In this document: positions 8,070-17,478 of the stretch, in pieces | How the letters are laid out: each line of letters opens with the position of its first letter | Numbering within the stretch: position 1 is the stretch's first letter | Assembly (NCBI RefSeq): GCF_006716355.1 | Contig: NZ_VFOW01000001.1 | Span: forward strand, 1,240,001 to 1,304,000 | Source: Stackebrandtia endophytica | Lineage (GTDB): Bacteria > Actinomycetota > Actinomycetes > Mycobacteriales > Micromonosporaceae | DNA: 64,000 bases | Reading direction: 5' to 3' | Program-made: the position numbers and the translations under genes | Notes under the pieces: model-generated | Database searches by the model: none | Seen by the model: only the letters and a program-made list of their open reading frames with translations | Told to the model about the DNA's origin: nothing

Positions 8070-8354
8070 TCAGGGTGCCTCGACGCCGCTGATGCGGTAC
8101 TTGTGGACCTCCGCCGCCAGAATCCGATCCTGTTGAGCGCCCTCGGGCCCGGAGTCCCGGAATCGATGCAGCAGTTCATCCGATTCCCACCGCTCGTAGA
8201 CGTTGACGCGGTCGGGTCGAACCGAGTCGGCGGTGATCGCGAAATCCAGGCAACCGTCGGCACGGTGAGCCGCTTCCACTATGGGAACACATTCGGCGAC
8301 ATACGCGTCCCGCCCCTGCGGTGACACCCGCAACCACCCCGCGATGATCAACAT
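8070..8354 (-). CDS. Antibiotic biosynthesis monooxygenase (ABM/YgiN-like) domain protein
   Basis: A 94-residue single-domain protein of the dimeric alpha-beta barrel ABM superfamily. The pattern AGWLRVSPQGRDAYV, then a C-rich turn GCLDFAITAD, NVYERWESDELLHRF and the final strand is characteristic. YgiN-type members oxidise quinols or small aromatics without a cofactor, and many are of unknown role. There is no biosynthetic cluster around it, so a stress or housekeeping role is more likely than antibiotic synthesis. Confidence 0.8.
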   Translation of the reverse strand: MLIIAGWLRVSPQGRDAYVAECVPIVEAAHRADGCLDFAITADSVRPDRVNVYERWESDELLHRFRDSGPEGAQQDRILAAEVHKYRISGVEAP

Positions 8355-8480
8355 CCGGCCCCCTTCACGTCGGTCGTCATCACACGGTAGATCCCCGGTA
8401 TGACATAACGTTGTGAGGCGTTCGACTCACCCGGTGTCGATCGAAGGCGGGTGGTTCGGGCCGGGCACTAGGCTGCGGCG

Positions 8481-9173
8481 ATGACCTCGTTTCGTGCGGT
8501 GACCGATGATGTGTACGTGCTGCGTTATCCGGTGCTGGATGTCAACTGCACCTTGATCGTCGGCGAGCGGCGGGCACTCCTGGTGGACACACTGTCCGGT
8601 CCGTCTCAGGCGGGGCTGCTGGCGCGTCGGGTGCGCGAGGTGACCGATCTACCCGTCATCGGCGTCAACACCCACGTCCACTTCGATCACGTCTTCGGCA
8701 ACGCGACCGTGGCGACACAACTGGGAATCACGGACTTCTGGGCTCACGCCACGGTGATCGACGAACTGTCCCGACGGCCGTGCGAAGCACGTGCCGACGC
8801 CTATCAGGTGTGCGCGCGACTGGCTCCCGACATCGCCGACGAGGTTCGCGGCGTCGAGATCCTGGTCCCCAACCAAACCGTGGACACCGAGGTCGAACTA
8901 GACCTGGGTGATCGTGTGGTGCGCCTGTGGCACCCCGGACGCGCCCACTCCGACGGTGACCTCGTGATCATCACCGACGATGTGCTGCTGGCCGGCGACC
9001 TCGTCGAGGAGGGGGCACCGCCCAACACCAACGGATCCGACCTCGCCGGGTGGACCCGTGCGCTGGACATGATGCTTCCGAAGGTGACCGGCCCGGTGAT
9101 CCCTGGCCACGGCGCGGTGGTGGATGCCGCGTTCGTTCGGCGGCAACGAGACGAGATCGCGGCGATGAGCTAA
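8481..9173 (+). CDS. MBL-fold metallo-hydrolase
   Basis: The 230-residue protein has the metallo-beta-lactamase fold signature HVHFDH (about residues 65-70), the later metal ligands in WHPGRAHSDGDL (His and the bridging Asp in DVLLAGDL) and a C-terminal PGHG. This is the glyoxalase-II/lactonase-like branch with two zinc ions; the substrate is not evident. The stop codon overlaps the end of the convergent pseudouridine synthase gene by 4 bases. The putative start ATG at 8481 follows a weakly matching ribosome site. Confidence 0.85.
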   Translation: MTSFRAVTDDVYVLRYPVLDVNCTLIVGERRALLVDTLSGPSQAGLLARRVREVTDLPVIGVNTHVHFDHVFGNATVATQLGITDFWAHATVIDELSRRPCEARADAYQVCARLAPDIADEVRGVEILVPNQTVDTEVELDLGDRVVRLWHPGRAHSDGDLVIITDDVLLAGDLVEEGAPPNTNGSDLAGWTRALDMMLPKVTGPVIPGHGAVVDAAFVRRQRDEIAAMS

Positions 9174-9916
9174 CTCGGCCGGGCGCGGCTGAGCACGGTG
9201 TCGACGTCGATGCCGGCCACCGGTTCCCAGAAATCCGGACCGGGTTCGGCGACCAGTTCGACGCGTTCTCCGTCACGCCAGGTCGCGTCCAGGCCGAGCC
9301 GCCACGAGTGCAGGCTCATCCGATCGGTCGCCTCGGGCTCGAACAGTGGATCGGCGTGTATCGAGTGACCTATCCATGCCAGATGGACCCGGATCTGGTG
9401 ACGCCGACCGGTGACCGGAGTGACCGCCAGCAACGTGAAGTGCCGGTTCTGCCATACCTTCGCGAACCGGGTCAGAGACGGGTAGTTGCGGCCGGGCTTG
9501 ATTCGATCGGGCGCCACGGTCCAGGTGTCCTCGACTCGGTGGATGTCCTCACGAGCTGCGGCGACCCGCACCCGGTTCTTCCGTCCGACCGACAGCGGCA
9601 GTTCGATGGTTCCGGTATCGGGCAGTCCCCGGCTGCGGGTGAGCGCGAGGTAGGTCTTGGCCGCCGTCCGCCGCTGAAACTGGCGGGTGAGTCCACCGTG
9701 GGCGCTCAAGTCGCGGGCGAACAGCACCAGTCCGGATGTCGCCTTGTCGATGCGGTGCACCGGATACAGCCGCTCGGACGCCTCGGCGGCCAGCTCGACG
9801 AGATCGGTGCCGTGTCGCTCCCCCGTCACCGAGATACCGGCGGGCTTGTTCAACGCCAACACCGCGGGTTCATCGAGAACGGTGTTGGCGGCCAGCAGGT
9901 CAGCCCAGTCAGTCAC
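9170..9916 (-). CDS. RluA-type RNA pseudouridine synthase
   Basis: The 248-residue enzyme converts uridine to pseudouridine in rRNA or tRNA. It contains the diagnostic catalytic motif HRIDKATSGLVLFARD (about residues 72-87, catalytic Asp in RID), the upstream LNKPAGISV segment, and the later TGRRHQIRVHLAWIGHSI motif, all in the usual RluA order. No S4 domain is present, so it is the short RluA/TruC-like form. The actual RNA target is unknown. It overlaps the MBL gene tail-to-tail. Confidence 0.9.
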   Translation of the reverse strand: MTDWADLLAANTVLDEPAVLALNKPAGISVTGERHGTDLVELAAEASERLYPVHRIDKATSGLVLFARDLSAHGGLTRQFQRRTAAKTYLALTRSRGLPDTGTIELPLSVGRKNRVRVAAAREDIHRVEDTWTVAPDRIKPGRNYPSLTRFAKVWQNRHFTLLAVTPVTGRRHQIRVHLAWIGHSIHADPLFEPEATDRMSLHSWRLGLDATWRDGERVELVAEPGPDFWEPVAGIDVDTVLSRARPS

Positions 9917-9988
9917 CGCGTGAGCCTAGAGCCTGACGCGTCGCACGACGGCGGCGGGTTCACCACCGCGTGACGAACCGTTGTCCGC

Positions 9989-10786
9989 TCACCCACCCAC
10001 TCCGGGTATGTCGATCTCGGCGGCGGGCACACCGGCGCGTACCGGGGTGGCCAACACCGGTGCATGGGTCGGCCGATCCGGCGGGGTGACCACGACGGCG
10101 TCGGGTTCGGCGTCGAGGATGTGCGGCAACCGTTGCCACCGAGCCAGAGTGCGCAGTTGGCCGGCGGCGCGGGGGCCGTTGTCGGCGGTGTGGTGCTCCA
10201 CGATCTCGGCGAGGGTGATCAACTGGTCGCGGTTGCGCATCCGTCTGCTGGCCACATGGCACAACTCCACGGTGATGACGGTGTCCTCGTCGAGGTGTTC
10301 CAACCGCAGCACCGGATGGAGCGGCACGAAGTACCGCCCCGGCCGAATCGACATCGAGCTGTGGACCGGTCGGGTCGGAAACGACCGCTCGTCGTCACGT
10401 GACCGGTCGCGCTGACCACCGTGGACACCGCCCACGAGTCGTACCGACGCCCGGGCACGGGACAGTTCGATGGCTTTGGCCGACCGGCCCGGTGCGGTGA
10501 GGAACAGCCGGCCCTGCCAGATGGACAGCAGATGCCCGGCGATGCGGTACCGGCGTCCACCGATTATCCACAATAGCACCGCGATGGCCAGCGCGACGAC
10601 GCTCGCCGCCCCGATGCCGATGATGGTCTCGGTGTCGCGCAGGTGCCCGATGAGCAGGATGGTCGCCGCCACCAGCACCAGGGCCGCCAGTCCGGCCGCC
10701 AGCAGCCGTTGCGCTCCACCCGGGCGCACGCCGTCGACCGCGGTGACCCGCGCGGGCATGTCGACTTGAATGGGGCGCGACGGCAT
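9989..10786 (-). CDS. Two-helix membrane protein of unknown function
   Basis: A 265-residue protein with two adjacent transmembrane helices near the N-terminus (about residues 29-50 and 56-76), then a predicted cytoplasmic domain that begins RRYRIAGHLLSIWQGRLFL. The start at 10786 is preceded by TAAGGAG at ideal spacing; the frame runs 14 codons further but without a ribosome site. The layout resembles actinobacterial proteins with a PH-like domain after two helices, but I cannot assign a family. Confidence 0.75.
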   Translation of the reverse strand: MPSRPIQVDMPARVTAVDGVRPGGAQRLLAAGLAALVLVAATILLIGHLRDTETIIGIGAASVVALAIAVLLWIIGGRRYRIAGHLLSIWQGRLFLTAPGRSAKAIELSRARASVRLVGGVHGGQRDRSRDDERSFPTRPVHSSMSIRPGRYFVPLHPVLRLEHLDEDTVITVELCHVASRRMRNRDQLITLAEIVEHHTADNGPRAAGQLRTLARWQRLPHILDAEPDAVVVTPPDRPTHAPVLATPVRAGVPAAEIDIPGVGG

Positions 10787-10970
10787 TGCACTCCTTACAT
10801 CGGGGGGATCTATCGACCATAGCTCCAAGAAGGGCGGCCTGCCAGGTTATTCGGCGGGATCACATGCGAATACTGTGGAGCGTCCCGGTTCACCACCGGG
10901 CAGTCCGTCGCGGGTGGCCGGGGGCGAGTAGCGTCGGGTCGTTTCATCAGTTCCACACGGGAGAAACCTC

Positions 10971-11540
10971 ATGTTGCGTCTACCGCTGGATAACACGGCA
11001 TTCCTGGCGGCGCTGGAACCGTGGCAAGCCGACGAGTTCGCCGAGTTCACCACCCACAATCGAGAGTTTTTGGCGCCCTGGCTACCGTGGGCGACCCGGA
11101 TCACCGATGCCACATCCGCGCGGGAGTTCTTGACCCGCTATGCCGACCGGCAGGCAGCCGACGACGGTCGCATCTTCGGCATCTGGTCGCAGGACGGTGC
11201 CGAACCCGCCCGCCTGGTGGGCGGCACACTGTTTCGCACCTTCTCGGCGAAGGCCGGAACCGCCGAGATCGGCGTCTGGCTGTCCCCCGGCCACACCGGA
11301 AGGGGCCTGGTCACCAAGGCCGCGGGCCACATGATCGACTGGGCCGTCACGGTACGCGGGATGTCCCGTGTGGAGTGGATGTGCACGCCGGAGAACACCG
11401 CCAGTCAGGCCGTCGCCGCCCGGTTGGGAATGACTCACGAGGGGACCCTGCGCGAGTCGTTCCCGCTCAACGGAAAGCGAGTCGACGTTCAGGTGTGGGC
11501 CATCCTCGCCGACGAATGGCACGATCGACCGACGCTGTGA
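10971..11540 (+). CDS. GNAT acetyltransferase, RimJ/RimL-like
   Basis: The 189-residue protein has the RimJ/RimL-type GNAT layout: an N-terminal strand-helix region, GTAEIGVWLSPGHTGRGLVTKA as the acetyl-CoA binding region (with G-R-G-L-V in the Q/RxxGxG/A position, about residues 96-117), and PENTASQAVAARLGMTHEG as the conserved terminal motif. Such enzymes acetylate protein N-termini (for example ribosomal proteins) or small amines. GGGAG precedes the ATG. The gene stands alone. Confidence 0.85.
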   Translation: MLRLPLDNTAFLAALEPWQADEFAEFTTHNREFLAPWLPWATRITDATSAREFLTRYADRQAADDGRIFGIWSQDGAEPARLVGGTLFRTFSAKAGTAEIGVWLSPGHTGRGLVTKAAGHMIDWAVTVRGMSRVEWMCTPENTASQAVAARLGMTHEGTLRESFPLNGKRVDVQVWAILADEWHDRPTL

Positions 11541-11591
11541 GAGTCGTCTGGTGGGTACGGCCCTCAACACCTTCCGAAACCCAACGCCCCC

Positions 11592-12077
11592 TTATTGGTT
11601 CAGGGTGAATCTCACCCACCGGGACTTGGTGGCCGCCGCCGACAGCTCATCGGGGCTGGGGTGGCGGTCGCCGGGCAATCCGATCATCAACGCCCGTCCG
11701 GCTGAGGGACCGTACCGGTTCACGAAGGACTCCAGTAGGTCGACGACCGCAGGAAGTTCCTCGATGATCTCCGGGCGTCCCACCCGGTCCTGTCCGGCGA
11801 TTCGAAGCCGTACCTCTCGGCCGCGCACTCGGTCGGGCCACCGGGTACCACCGCTCATGGCAAGTACCTGGGCGTCATTGACGCCCCACCGGTGGTAGCG
11901 CAGCGGAATCGTGTACTCCCGGCCGGTCTTGGCGCCGGTGTAGGTCAACAGCATCAGACGGCCGCTGAGCAGTCGATGGAATCGGGATCGAAGGATCATC
12001 CGCACCCATCGGTTGCCGAGGCTGATGAGGCGGCGCAACCGATTACGTTCGGGGCGCACCAGGGTCGGTTCAGACAT
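11592..12077 (-). CDS. Nitroreductase/quinone reductase family protein (deazaflavin-dependent type)
   Basis: The 161-residue protein resembles the actinobacterial Ddn-like split-barrel family: a basic amphipathic N-terminus, then LLTYTGAKTGREYTIPLRYHRW (about residues 42-63), which is the usual cofactor-binding strand pair, and a C-terminal WVRFTL. Characterised relatives use coenzyme F420 for quinone or nitroaromatic reduction; whether this one binds F420, flavin or haem is not determined by the sequence. No F420 biosynthetic gene is nearby. Confidence 0.75.
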   Translation of the reverse strand: MSEPTLVRPERNRLRRLISLGNRWVRMILRSRFHRLLSGRLMLLTYTGAKTGREYTIPLRYHRWGVNDAQVLAMSGGTRWPDRVRGREVRLRIAGQDRVGRPEIIEELPAVVDLLESFVNRYGPSAGRALMIGLPGDRHPSPDELSAAATKSRWVRFTLNQ

Positions 12078-12198
12078 GTGTCACTCCTCTTCTCCGCCGG
12101 GAGCGCGGCGGTGAGTTCGGCACGGTTGCCGACGGGTGTGCCTCATCCGTGTCGTCGATGCCGACCCGGATAAGGCATCCGGCAACTTTAGCGGGCCG

Positions 12199-13242
12199 TC
12201 AGTAGGACACCGTGATCAAACGTGAAACTCCATCCACAGTGATCTGTCCACCGTAGGGCAGGATCACCTGCGGGTCGGTGTGGCCGATGTCGAGGTTCAA
12301 GACCGCGGGGGTGTCGGGGGCGTATTCGGTGAGTGCTCGCCGCACCGCCTCGGCCTGCTCGGTGACGTAGCGCTGCCGAGCGTCGGCGTCGTTCGGCTTG
12401 TCGAACGACCACGCCTTGGGACGTCCCATCAGGAACGCACCGACTTGCGCCAGGATCCCCCGCTCACCCATGCTGCGCAGGATCCAGTACACCTCATCGG
12501 CCGATGGCAACATCTCCGAGGTCTCCAGGAACAGGACACGTCCGGAGAACTCCGCCGCCGTGGGGATGCAGCGGTCGGCCATCAACAAGAACGCCAACAC
12601 CTCCAAGCAACCGCCCCAGCCACGACCGGTCACCGACCGTTGTGGACCGATCCATTCCCAGCCCGATCCGGGCATGGTGTCCGGTTCGGCGTCGAAGGTG
12701 GCGGGATCGGCCCAGTCACGCCCGATGTCGGTGTACCCGTCGGCCGGTCGCAACCGGTACTCGCCGGAGGTGAACAGTGCGGCGCGCAGTGACTCCTCGG
12801 TCAGCGGGTCCATCGCGCCGGGCCGCCCGAACGCGGTCATCACCGCACCACCGTGGTAGCCGACGACGCCGAGTTCGTCGAGGAAGGCGAGCAGGGTCGA
12901 GCAGTCGCTGAAGCCGAAGAACGGTTTCGGGTTGGCGCGGAAGATCTCGGGGTCGAGATGGGGCAACACCGTGATCGAGTCGTCGCCGCCGATGCTGCAG
13001 ATCACGGCCGTGATGGTCGGGTCGGCGAAGGCCGCGTGCAAATCGGCGGCGCGGTCGGCGGCCGTCGATCCCATGCGTCGAGTCGTCGGGTACTCCACCG
13101 GCACCAGGTCGAAGTCCTCGGCCAGCCGTTTCAGACCCAGATCGAACGGCAACGGCAATATCCCCGGCAGGCCTGCGGCGGGAGAGAGGATCGCGACGCG
13201 ATCACCGGGAGCGACTTTGACGGGGTAGACGGGATCAATCAT
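12199..13242 (-). CDS. S66-family LD-carboxypeptidase (MccF-like)
   Basis: This 347-residue serine peptidase family cleaves LD bonds in muropeptides during cell-wall recycling, or hydrolyses microcin-C-like compounds in the MccF branch. The nucleophile elbow is GFSDCSTL (Ser about 112), with the catalytic Glu in LFLETSEM (about 250) and His in DIGHTDPQ (about 327). An N-terminal VAPGDRVAILSPAAGL segment and SIGGDDSI are also typical. No signal peptide is present, so it is cytosolic. The presence of the MccF-type ETSE motif suggests the self-immunity/detoxification branch, but this is not certain. Confidence 0.88.
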   Translation of the reverse strand: MIDPVYPVKVAPGDRVAILSPAAGLPGILPLPFDLGLKRLAEDFDLVPVEYPTTRRMGSTAADRAADLHAAFADPTITAVICSIGGDDSITVLPHLDPEIFRANPKPFFGFSDCSTLLAFLDELGVVGYHGGAVMTAFGRPGAMDPLTEESLRAALFTSGEYRLRPADGYTDIGRDWADPATFDAEPDTMPGSGWEWIGPQRSVTGRGWGGCLEVLAFLLMADRCIPTAAEFSGRVLFLETSEMLPSADEVYWILRSMGERGILAQVGAFLMGRPKAWSFDKPNDADARQRYVTEQAEAVRRALTEYAPDTPAVLNLDIGHTDPQVILPYGGQITVDGVSRLITVSY

Positions 13243-13382
13243 GTAGGGAATCTATCCGTCGACCGGCGGTTCTGTCGCGATGATTTCGACAATGGGACCG
13301 TTTGCACGCGACCGCCGTCGACCCCACCGGAGCCGCCGATCCCGGCATAATGCACGGATTGACATCAACCGATGGGATAACC

Positions 13383-14987
13383 ATGGACGGCAATTACGAC
13401 GTGATCGTGGTCGGCGGCGGCCACAATGGATTGGTCGCGGCGGCCTACCTCGCCAAATCCGGCCTCGACGTGTGCGTATGCGAGGCTCGGGAAGTCGTCG
13501 GCGGCGCCGCCGTCAGCGAGCACCCGTTCGGCCCCGCCTACACCGTGACCAGTTTGTCCTATGTAGTCAGCTTGCTTCCGCCCGCCCTGGTATCGGACCT
13601 GAACCTCGCCGAACACGGCTACCACGTGTTCCCGCAGGGACCGTATTTCGCGCCCCGTGTGGACGGCCGGTACCTGCGACTGCCCAACGATCGAGCCGCC
13701 CGCTTCGACGAGCTGTCCAAATTCTCCCGCAGTGACGCCGAGACCTACGACGACTGGGATGACCAACTGGCACGGCTGGGAGGGATCCTGGGGCCGATGC
13801 TGGAGCGGATCCCACCGAAACTGGGCTCCCGCAGGCCGAAGGACCTGCTCCAGCAGGCCGCCTTCGCGGCGGGCCTGCGCGAGGTCGACGTGCGCACCGC
13901 CGGTGACATCACCAAGTTGTTGACCGGATCGATCGCCGACCTCATCGAAGACCATTTCGAGTCCGACGCACTTCGCGGCCTGCTATCGGTGTCGGGGTGC
14001 ATCGGAACCTGGGCCGGACCACGGTCGGCCGGAAGTGCCTACGTCATGCTCCACCACCACGTCGGCGACCTGGACGGAACCACCGGCGCCTGGGGCTTCC
14101 CACGCGGCGGCATGGGCGGCGTCACCCAGGCGCTGGCCCGTTCGGCCCGCGCGTACGGCGCGAAGATCCGCACGCTGGCCGAGGTCGCCAAGATCAACGT
14201 CGCCGACGGAACCGTCACCGGGGTCAGTCTCGCCAACGGTGACGAACTGCGAGCCCGAAGCGTCATCACCACGGTTCACCCCTCCATCGCGTTCCTCAAC
14301 CTCATCGACGCGACCGAACTGCCCACCGAGTTCCTCACCGACATCCGGCGATGGAAGTCCCGAAGCGGCACCGTCAAGATCAACCTGGTGGTCGACCGGC
14401 TGCCCACCTTCACCGCCCACCCGGAGTTCGACCCGCAGGTTCACGGCGGAACCATCGTGCTCGCCGAATCCCTCGACGACATCGAAGGCGCCTACCAGGA
14501 CGCGGTCGCCGGACGGGCCGCCCGACTGCCGTTCGCCGACATCTGCATCCCCAGCGTCTTCGACGACTCCCTCGCCCCACCCGGTGAACACATCGTCTCG
14601 ATGTTCACGCAGTGGGTGCCGCACACCTGGGCCGCTCAGCCCGATGCCGACGGTCTGGGCGACTACGCCGCACGGGTCATCGCCCGGGTCGAGGCGGTCG
14701 CCCCCGGTTTCACCGACTCCATCAAGCATCAACAGGTCATTGGTCCACATGAGATGGAACGCGACTATCATCTGGTGGGCGGCAACATCTTCCACGGCGA
14801 ACTCACCCCCACCCAGATGTTCCACACTCGACCATCCGCCGGATACGCGGACCTGCGAACACCAATCAGCGGGCTCTATCAGGCCGGTTCGGCGACCCAC
14901 GGCGGTGGCGGCGTAACCGGCATTCCCGGCCGCAACGTGGTCCGGCAGGTGTTGTCGGACCGGAAATGGTGGAAACGGAGGCGGTGA
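13383..14987 (+). CDS. FAD-dependent oxidoreductase, phytoene-desaturase/PYROXD2-like
   Basis: The 534-residue flavoprotein starts with a dinucleotide-binding motif (VIVVGGGHNGLVAAAYLAKS) and VVGGAAVSEHPFG, and ends with the second FAD-contact region LYQAGSATHGGGGVTGIPG. That combination is typical of the PYROXD2/carotenoid-oxidoreductase group. There is no phytoene synthase or other carotenoid gene nearby, so carotenoid desaturation is not supported. The ATG at 13383 is chosen because the FAD motif begins a few residues after it; an in-frame ATG at 13350 has no ribosome site. Confidence 0.85.
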   Translation: MDGNYDVIVVGGGHNGLVAAAYLAKSGLDVCVCEAREVVGGAAVSEHPFGPAYTVTSLSYVVSLLPPALVSDLNLAEHGYHVFPQGPYFAPRVDGRYLRLPNDRAARFDELSKFSRSDAETYDDWDDQLARLGGILGPMLERIPPKLGSRRPKDLLQQAAFAAGLREVDVRTAGDITKLLTGSIADLIEDHFESDALRGLLSVSGCIGTWAGPRSAGSAYVMLHHHVGDLDGTTGAWGFPRGGMGGVTQALARSARAYGAKIRTLAEVAKINVADGTVTGVSLANGDELRARSVITTVHPSIAFLNLIDATELPTEFLTDIRRWKSRSGTVKINLVVDRLPTFTAHPEFDPQVHGGTIVLAESLDDIEGAYQDAVAGRAARLPFADICIPSVFDDSLAPPGEHIVSMFTQWVPHTWAAQPDADGLGDYAARVIARVEAVAPGFTDSIKHQQVIGPHEMERDYHLVGGNIFHGELTPTQMFHTRPSAGYADLRTPISGLYQAGSATHGGGGVTGIPGRNVVRQVLSDRKWWKRRR

Positions 14988-14994
14988 GCCCGGT

Positions 14995-15021
14995 CTCGGT
15001 GGTGGATCCGGCACCACCGAG
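14995..15021. terminator. Hairpin after the oxidoreductase gene
   Basis: CTCGGTGGT and ACCACCGAG form a 9-bp stem with a 9-base loop, 7 bases after the stop codon. No U-run follows. Confidence 0.45.
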
Positions 15022-15050
15022 GTCTTGCGTCGAGTTGCCACAATGCCGCC

Positions 15051-15953
15051 ATGTCACAACACTCGACACCCCTACCGATCCGGATCGAGACCGAATCAGG
15101 CCATCCCGACCGCCCGACCGTGACTCGGCTCGCGGCGCGACTACGCGGCCTCGGTTCGAACAACCGATGGGTCGTCGTGAATCGGCTGCCCTACCGACAC
15201 CACGACTACATACAGGCGTATCGAAACGACGACACGACCTTCGACGTCGAGTATCTTCGCCCCGGCGCCTCACAATTGGCCACCACCGTCGACGATGTCG
15301 ACGCCGTGATCGCGTTGTTCCTCGACTGGACGCATCAAACCCCCGGCTGGGAGGGCGATCGTCAATGGACCCCGACCGGATTCACGCCACCGACCCCCGA
15401 TCCGATCGCACCCGACGACGAGGCGGTGCTGCGTAAGACCCTGCAGGAACGCGTCAACGAGGGGTTCTGGACCTTCGACGACGTCGTGCAACGCACGATG
15501 GACCTGCACAACGACCTGACGGTGTCCAAGACGTCGACGGCCATGCTCCTGTCGGAGATCTGGAACGACCGGGCCGAGGAGCAGAAGACCTGGCCCACGG
15601 TGACCGACTGCGATCGCCTCGACGAGGCCTTCATCCGGCTTCGTGAGGCCGGCATCACCGCACAGCAGAACTTCGCCTGCTGCATGCGCTGCGGCACGGC
15701 CGAGATCGGCGGGGACGCACCCGACACCGACCGGGGGTACGTCTTCTACCACATGCAGGACACCGAGGCGGCGGCCTCGGGACACGGACTCCACCTGGCG
15801 TTCGGCACCTACGCGAAGGATGACGACCCGGTGGCGATCGGCCGCACGGTGGTCGAATACCTCACCGCTCAGGGGCTGAAAGTCGAATGGGACGAACAAC
15901 CGTCGAAACGCATCCTGATCGGCGAGTTGACCTGGCAGCGTCGACTGCGGTGA
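15051..15953 (+). CDS. DUF6891-like protein
   Basis: The 300-residue cytoplasmic protein appears to be two-part. The N-terminal third (about 1-105) is a small alpha/beta segment of unknown type. The C-terminal half (about 190-300) has the features I associate with DUF6891: a region AGITAQQNFACCMRCG with a CxxC pair, GYVFYHMQDTEAA, and the closing VVEYLTAQGLKVEWDEQP. The two Cys pairs might bind a metal, but no further ligand is clear. Its role is unknown. A strong bidirectional hairpin (15961-15992) separates it from the convergent gltX. Confidence 0.75.
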   Translation: MSQHSTPLPIRIETESGHPDRPTVTRLAARLRGLGSNNRWVVVNRLPYRHHDYIQAYRNDDTTFDVEYLRPGASQLATTVDDVDAVIALFLDWTHQTPGWEGDRQWTPTGFTPPTPDPIAPDDEAVLRKTLQERVNEGFWTFDDVVQRTMDLHNDLTVSKTSTAMLLSEIWNDRAEEQKTWPTVTDCDRLDEAFIRLREAGITAQQNFACCMRCGTAEIGGDAPDTDRGYVFYHMQDTEAAASGHGLHLAFGTYAKDDDPVAIGRTVVEYLTAQGLKVEWDEQPSKRILIGELTWQRRLR

Positions 15954-15960
15954 TCACGGT

Positions 15961-15992
15961 TCGTGCCGGGCATCGGATCATGCCCGGCACGA
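15961..15992. terminator. Bidirectional terminator between the DUF6891-like gene and gltX
   Basis: A perfect 13-bp stem (TCGTGCCGGGCAT / ATGCCCGGCACGA) with a 6-base loop lies between two convergent genes, 7 bases from each. Confidence 0.75.
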
Positions 15993-15999
15993 CCGGCGG

Positions 16000-17478
16000 T
16001 TACTCCGAGGCGACCTGCTCGCGAGCCGACCGAAGTCGAGCCAGCGTCACGTCGCGTCCCAGCAGTTCCATCGACTCATACAACGGCGGCGACACCGTCT
16101 TGCCGGAGATCGCCACCCGAACCGGCGCAAACGCCTTGCGCGGCTTGATCTCCATCTCCTCCACCAGTTTGGACTTCAACGCGACCTCGATGCCCTCGGT
16201 CGTCCAGTCCGACAGCGCGCCCAACGCTTCGACGGAGGCGTCGAGCACAGCGCCCGCGTCACCCTTGAGGGTCTTCTTGGCACTGACCTCGTCGAGTTGG
16301 AAGTCGTCACCGGCGTAGAGGAACCGCAACATCTCGGCACCCTGCACCAGGGTTCCGGTGCGCTCGGCCACCAGCGGCGTCGCCAGGGACAGAATCCGCA
16401 GCTGCTCCTCGGTCGGCTGTTCCGGCAGCAGGTTCAACGACTGCAGCACCGGAGTCAACCGCTTGGCCAACACCTCCGGCGGCAACTGTCGAATGTGGCT
16501 GGCGTTGATGGCGTCGAGTTTCTTCTCGTCGAACCTCGCCGGGTTGGAGTTGACATCGGCCAGGTCGAAGGCGTCGATCAACTCCGCGACGCTGAACACG
16601 TCACGGTCGGCGGAGATGGACCATCCGAGCGTGGCGACGTAGTTCAGCAACGCCTCGGGCAGGTAACCCCGGTCCCGGTATCCCAACAGGTTCGACCGCG
16701 GGTCGCGTTTGGACATCTTCTTGCCGCGTTCGTCCACGATGAGTGGCGGGTGCGCGAACCGAGGCACCCGCTCCGCCAGTCGCAGCTCGATGAGCGCCCA
16801 GTACAACGCGATCTGGCGAGGCGTGGACGCCATCAGGTCGTCACCGCGAATCACGTGGGTGATCCGCATGAACGCGTCGTCGACCGGGTTGGTCAGGGTG
16901 TACAGCGGCGAGCCGTCGCCACGCGCGATCACGTAGTCCGGAACCGTGCCGGCCGGGTAGGTGATCTCACCACGCACCCCGTCGACGAACGTGATGTCGG
17001 TGTCGGGCATCCGGAACCGCAGCACCGGGACTCGGCCCTCGGCGCGGTAGGCGGCCTTCTGCTCCTCGGTCAGGTCTCGGTCGAAGTTGTCGTAACCGAG
17101 TTTGGGGTCACGACCGGCCGCGCGGTGACGTGCCTCCACCTCGTCGGGGGTGGAAAACGCCTCGTACACGTACCCACCCTCGACCAGTCGCGCGATCACG
17201 TCGGTGTAGATGGCACCGCGTTCGCTCTGCCGGTAAGGACCGTGCGGGCCTTCGATACCGGGGCCCTCATCCCAGCCCATTCCCAGCCACGACAGCGCAT
17301 CGACGAGTTGGCGATACGACTCCTCCGAGTCGCGGGCGGCGTCGGTGTCCTCAATGCGAAACACGAACTTGCCGCCGTTGTGCCGGGCATAGGCCCAGCT
17401 GAACAGGCAGGTTCGCACCAGGCCGACGTGAGGGGTGCCCGTGGGTGACGGGCAGAAACGAGTACGTACTTCAGTCAA
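16000..17478 (-). CDS. gltX: Glutamyl-tRNA synthetase
   Basis: The 492-residue class I synthetase charges tRNA-Glu. The HIGH-type motif is in [12 protein letters not shown] (about residues 12-23) and the KMSKS motif is RGKKMSKRD (about 251-259). The C-terminal anticodon-binding domain continues to the end, and the length matches bacterial discriminating or non-discriminating GluRS. Its start codon overlaps the end of the upstream FAH-family gene by 8 bases, so the two are almost certainly co-transcribed and translationally coupled. A tRNA-Glu gene lies 9 kb away on the same strand, probably by chance. Confidence 0.97.
   Translation of the reverse strand: MTEVRTRFCPSPTGTPHVGLVRTCLFSWAYARHNGGKFVFRIEDTDAARDSEESYRQLVDALSWLGMGWDEGPGIEGPHGPYRQSERGAIYTDVIARLVEGGYVYEAFSTPDEVEARHRAAGRDPKLGYDNFDRDLTEEQKAAYRAEGRVPVLRFRMPDTDITFVDGVRGEITYPAGTVPDYVIARGDGSPLYTLTNPVDDAFMRITHVIRGDDLMASTPRQIALYWALIELRLAERVPRFAHPPLIVDERGKKMSKRDPRSNLLGYRDRGYLPEALLNYVATLGWSISADRDVFSVAELIDAFDLADVNSNPARFDEKKLDAINASHIRQLPPEVLAKRLTPVLQSLNLLPEQPTEEQLRILSLATPLVAERTGTLVQGAEMLRFLYAGDDFQLDEVSAKKTLKGDAGAVLDASVEALGALSDWTTEGIEVALKSKLVEEMEIKPRKAFAPVRVAISGKTVSPPLYESMELLGRDVTLARLRSAREQVASE

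Noticed and set aside
13302-13382. Extended N-terminus of the FAD oxidoreductase
   Set aside because: The extra residues precede the FAD motif without similarity to the family and lack a ribosome site.
13383-14987. Carotenoid biosynthesis locus
   Set aside because: The oxidoreductase is related to phytoene desaturases, but no other carotenoid gene is present.
16297-17448. Long plus-strand open frame across gltX
   Set aside because: It is the complementary-strand shadow of gltX with no recognisable domain or ribosome site.
6959-17478. tRNA-Glu/gltX functional cluster
   Set aside because: The two are 9 kb apart with unrelated genes between and separate terminators, so proximity is likely chance.
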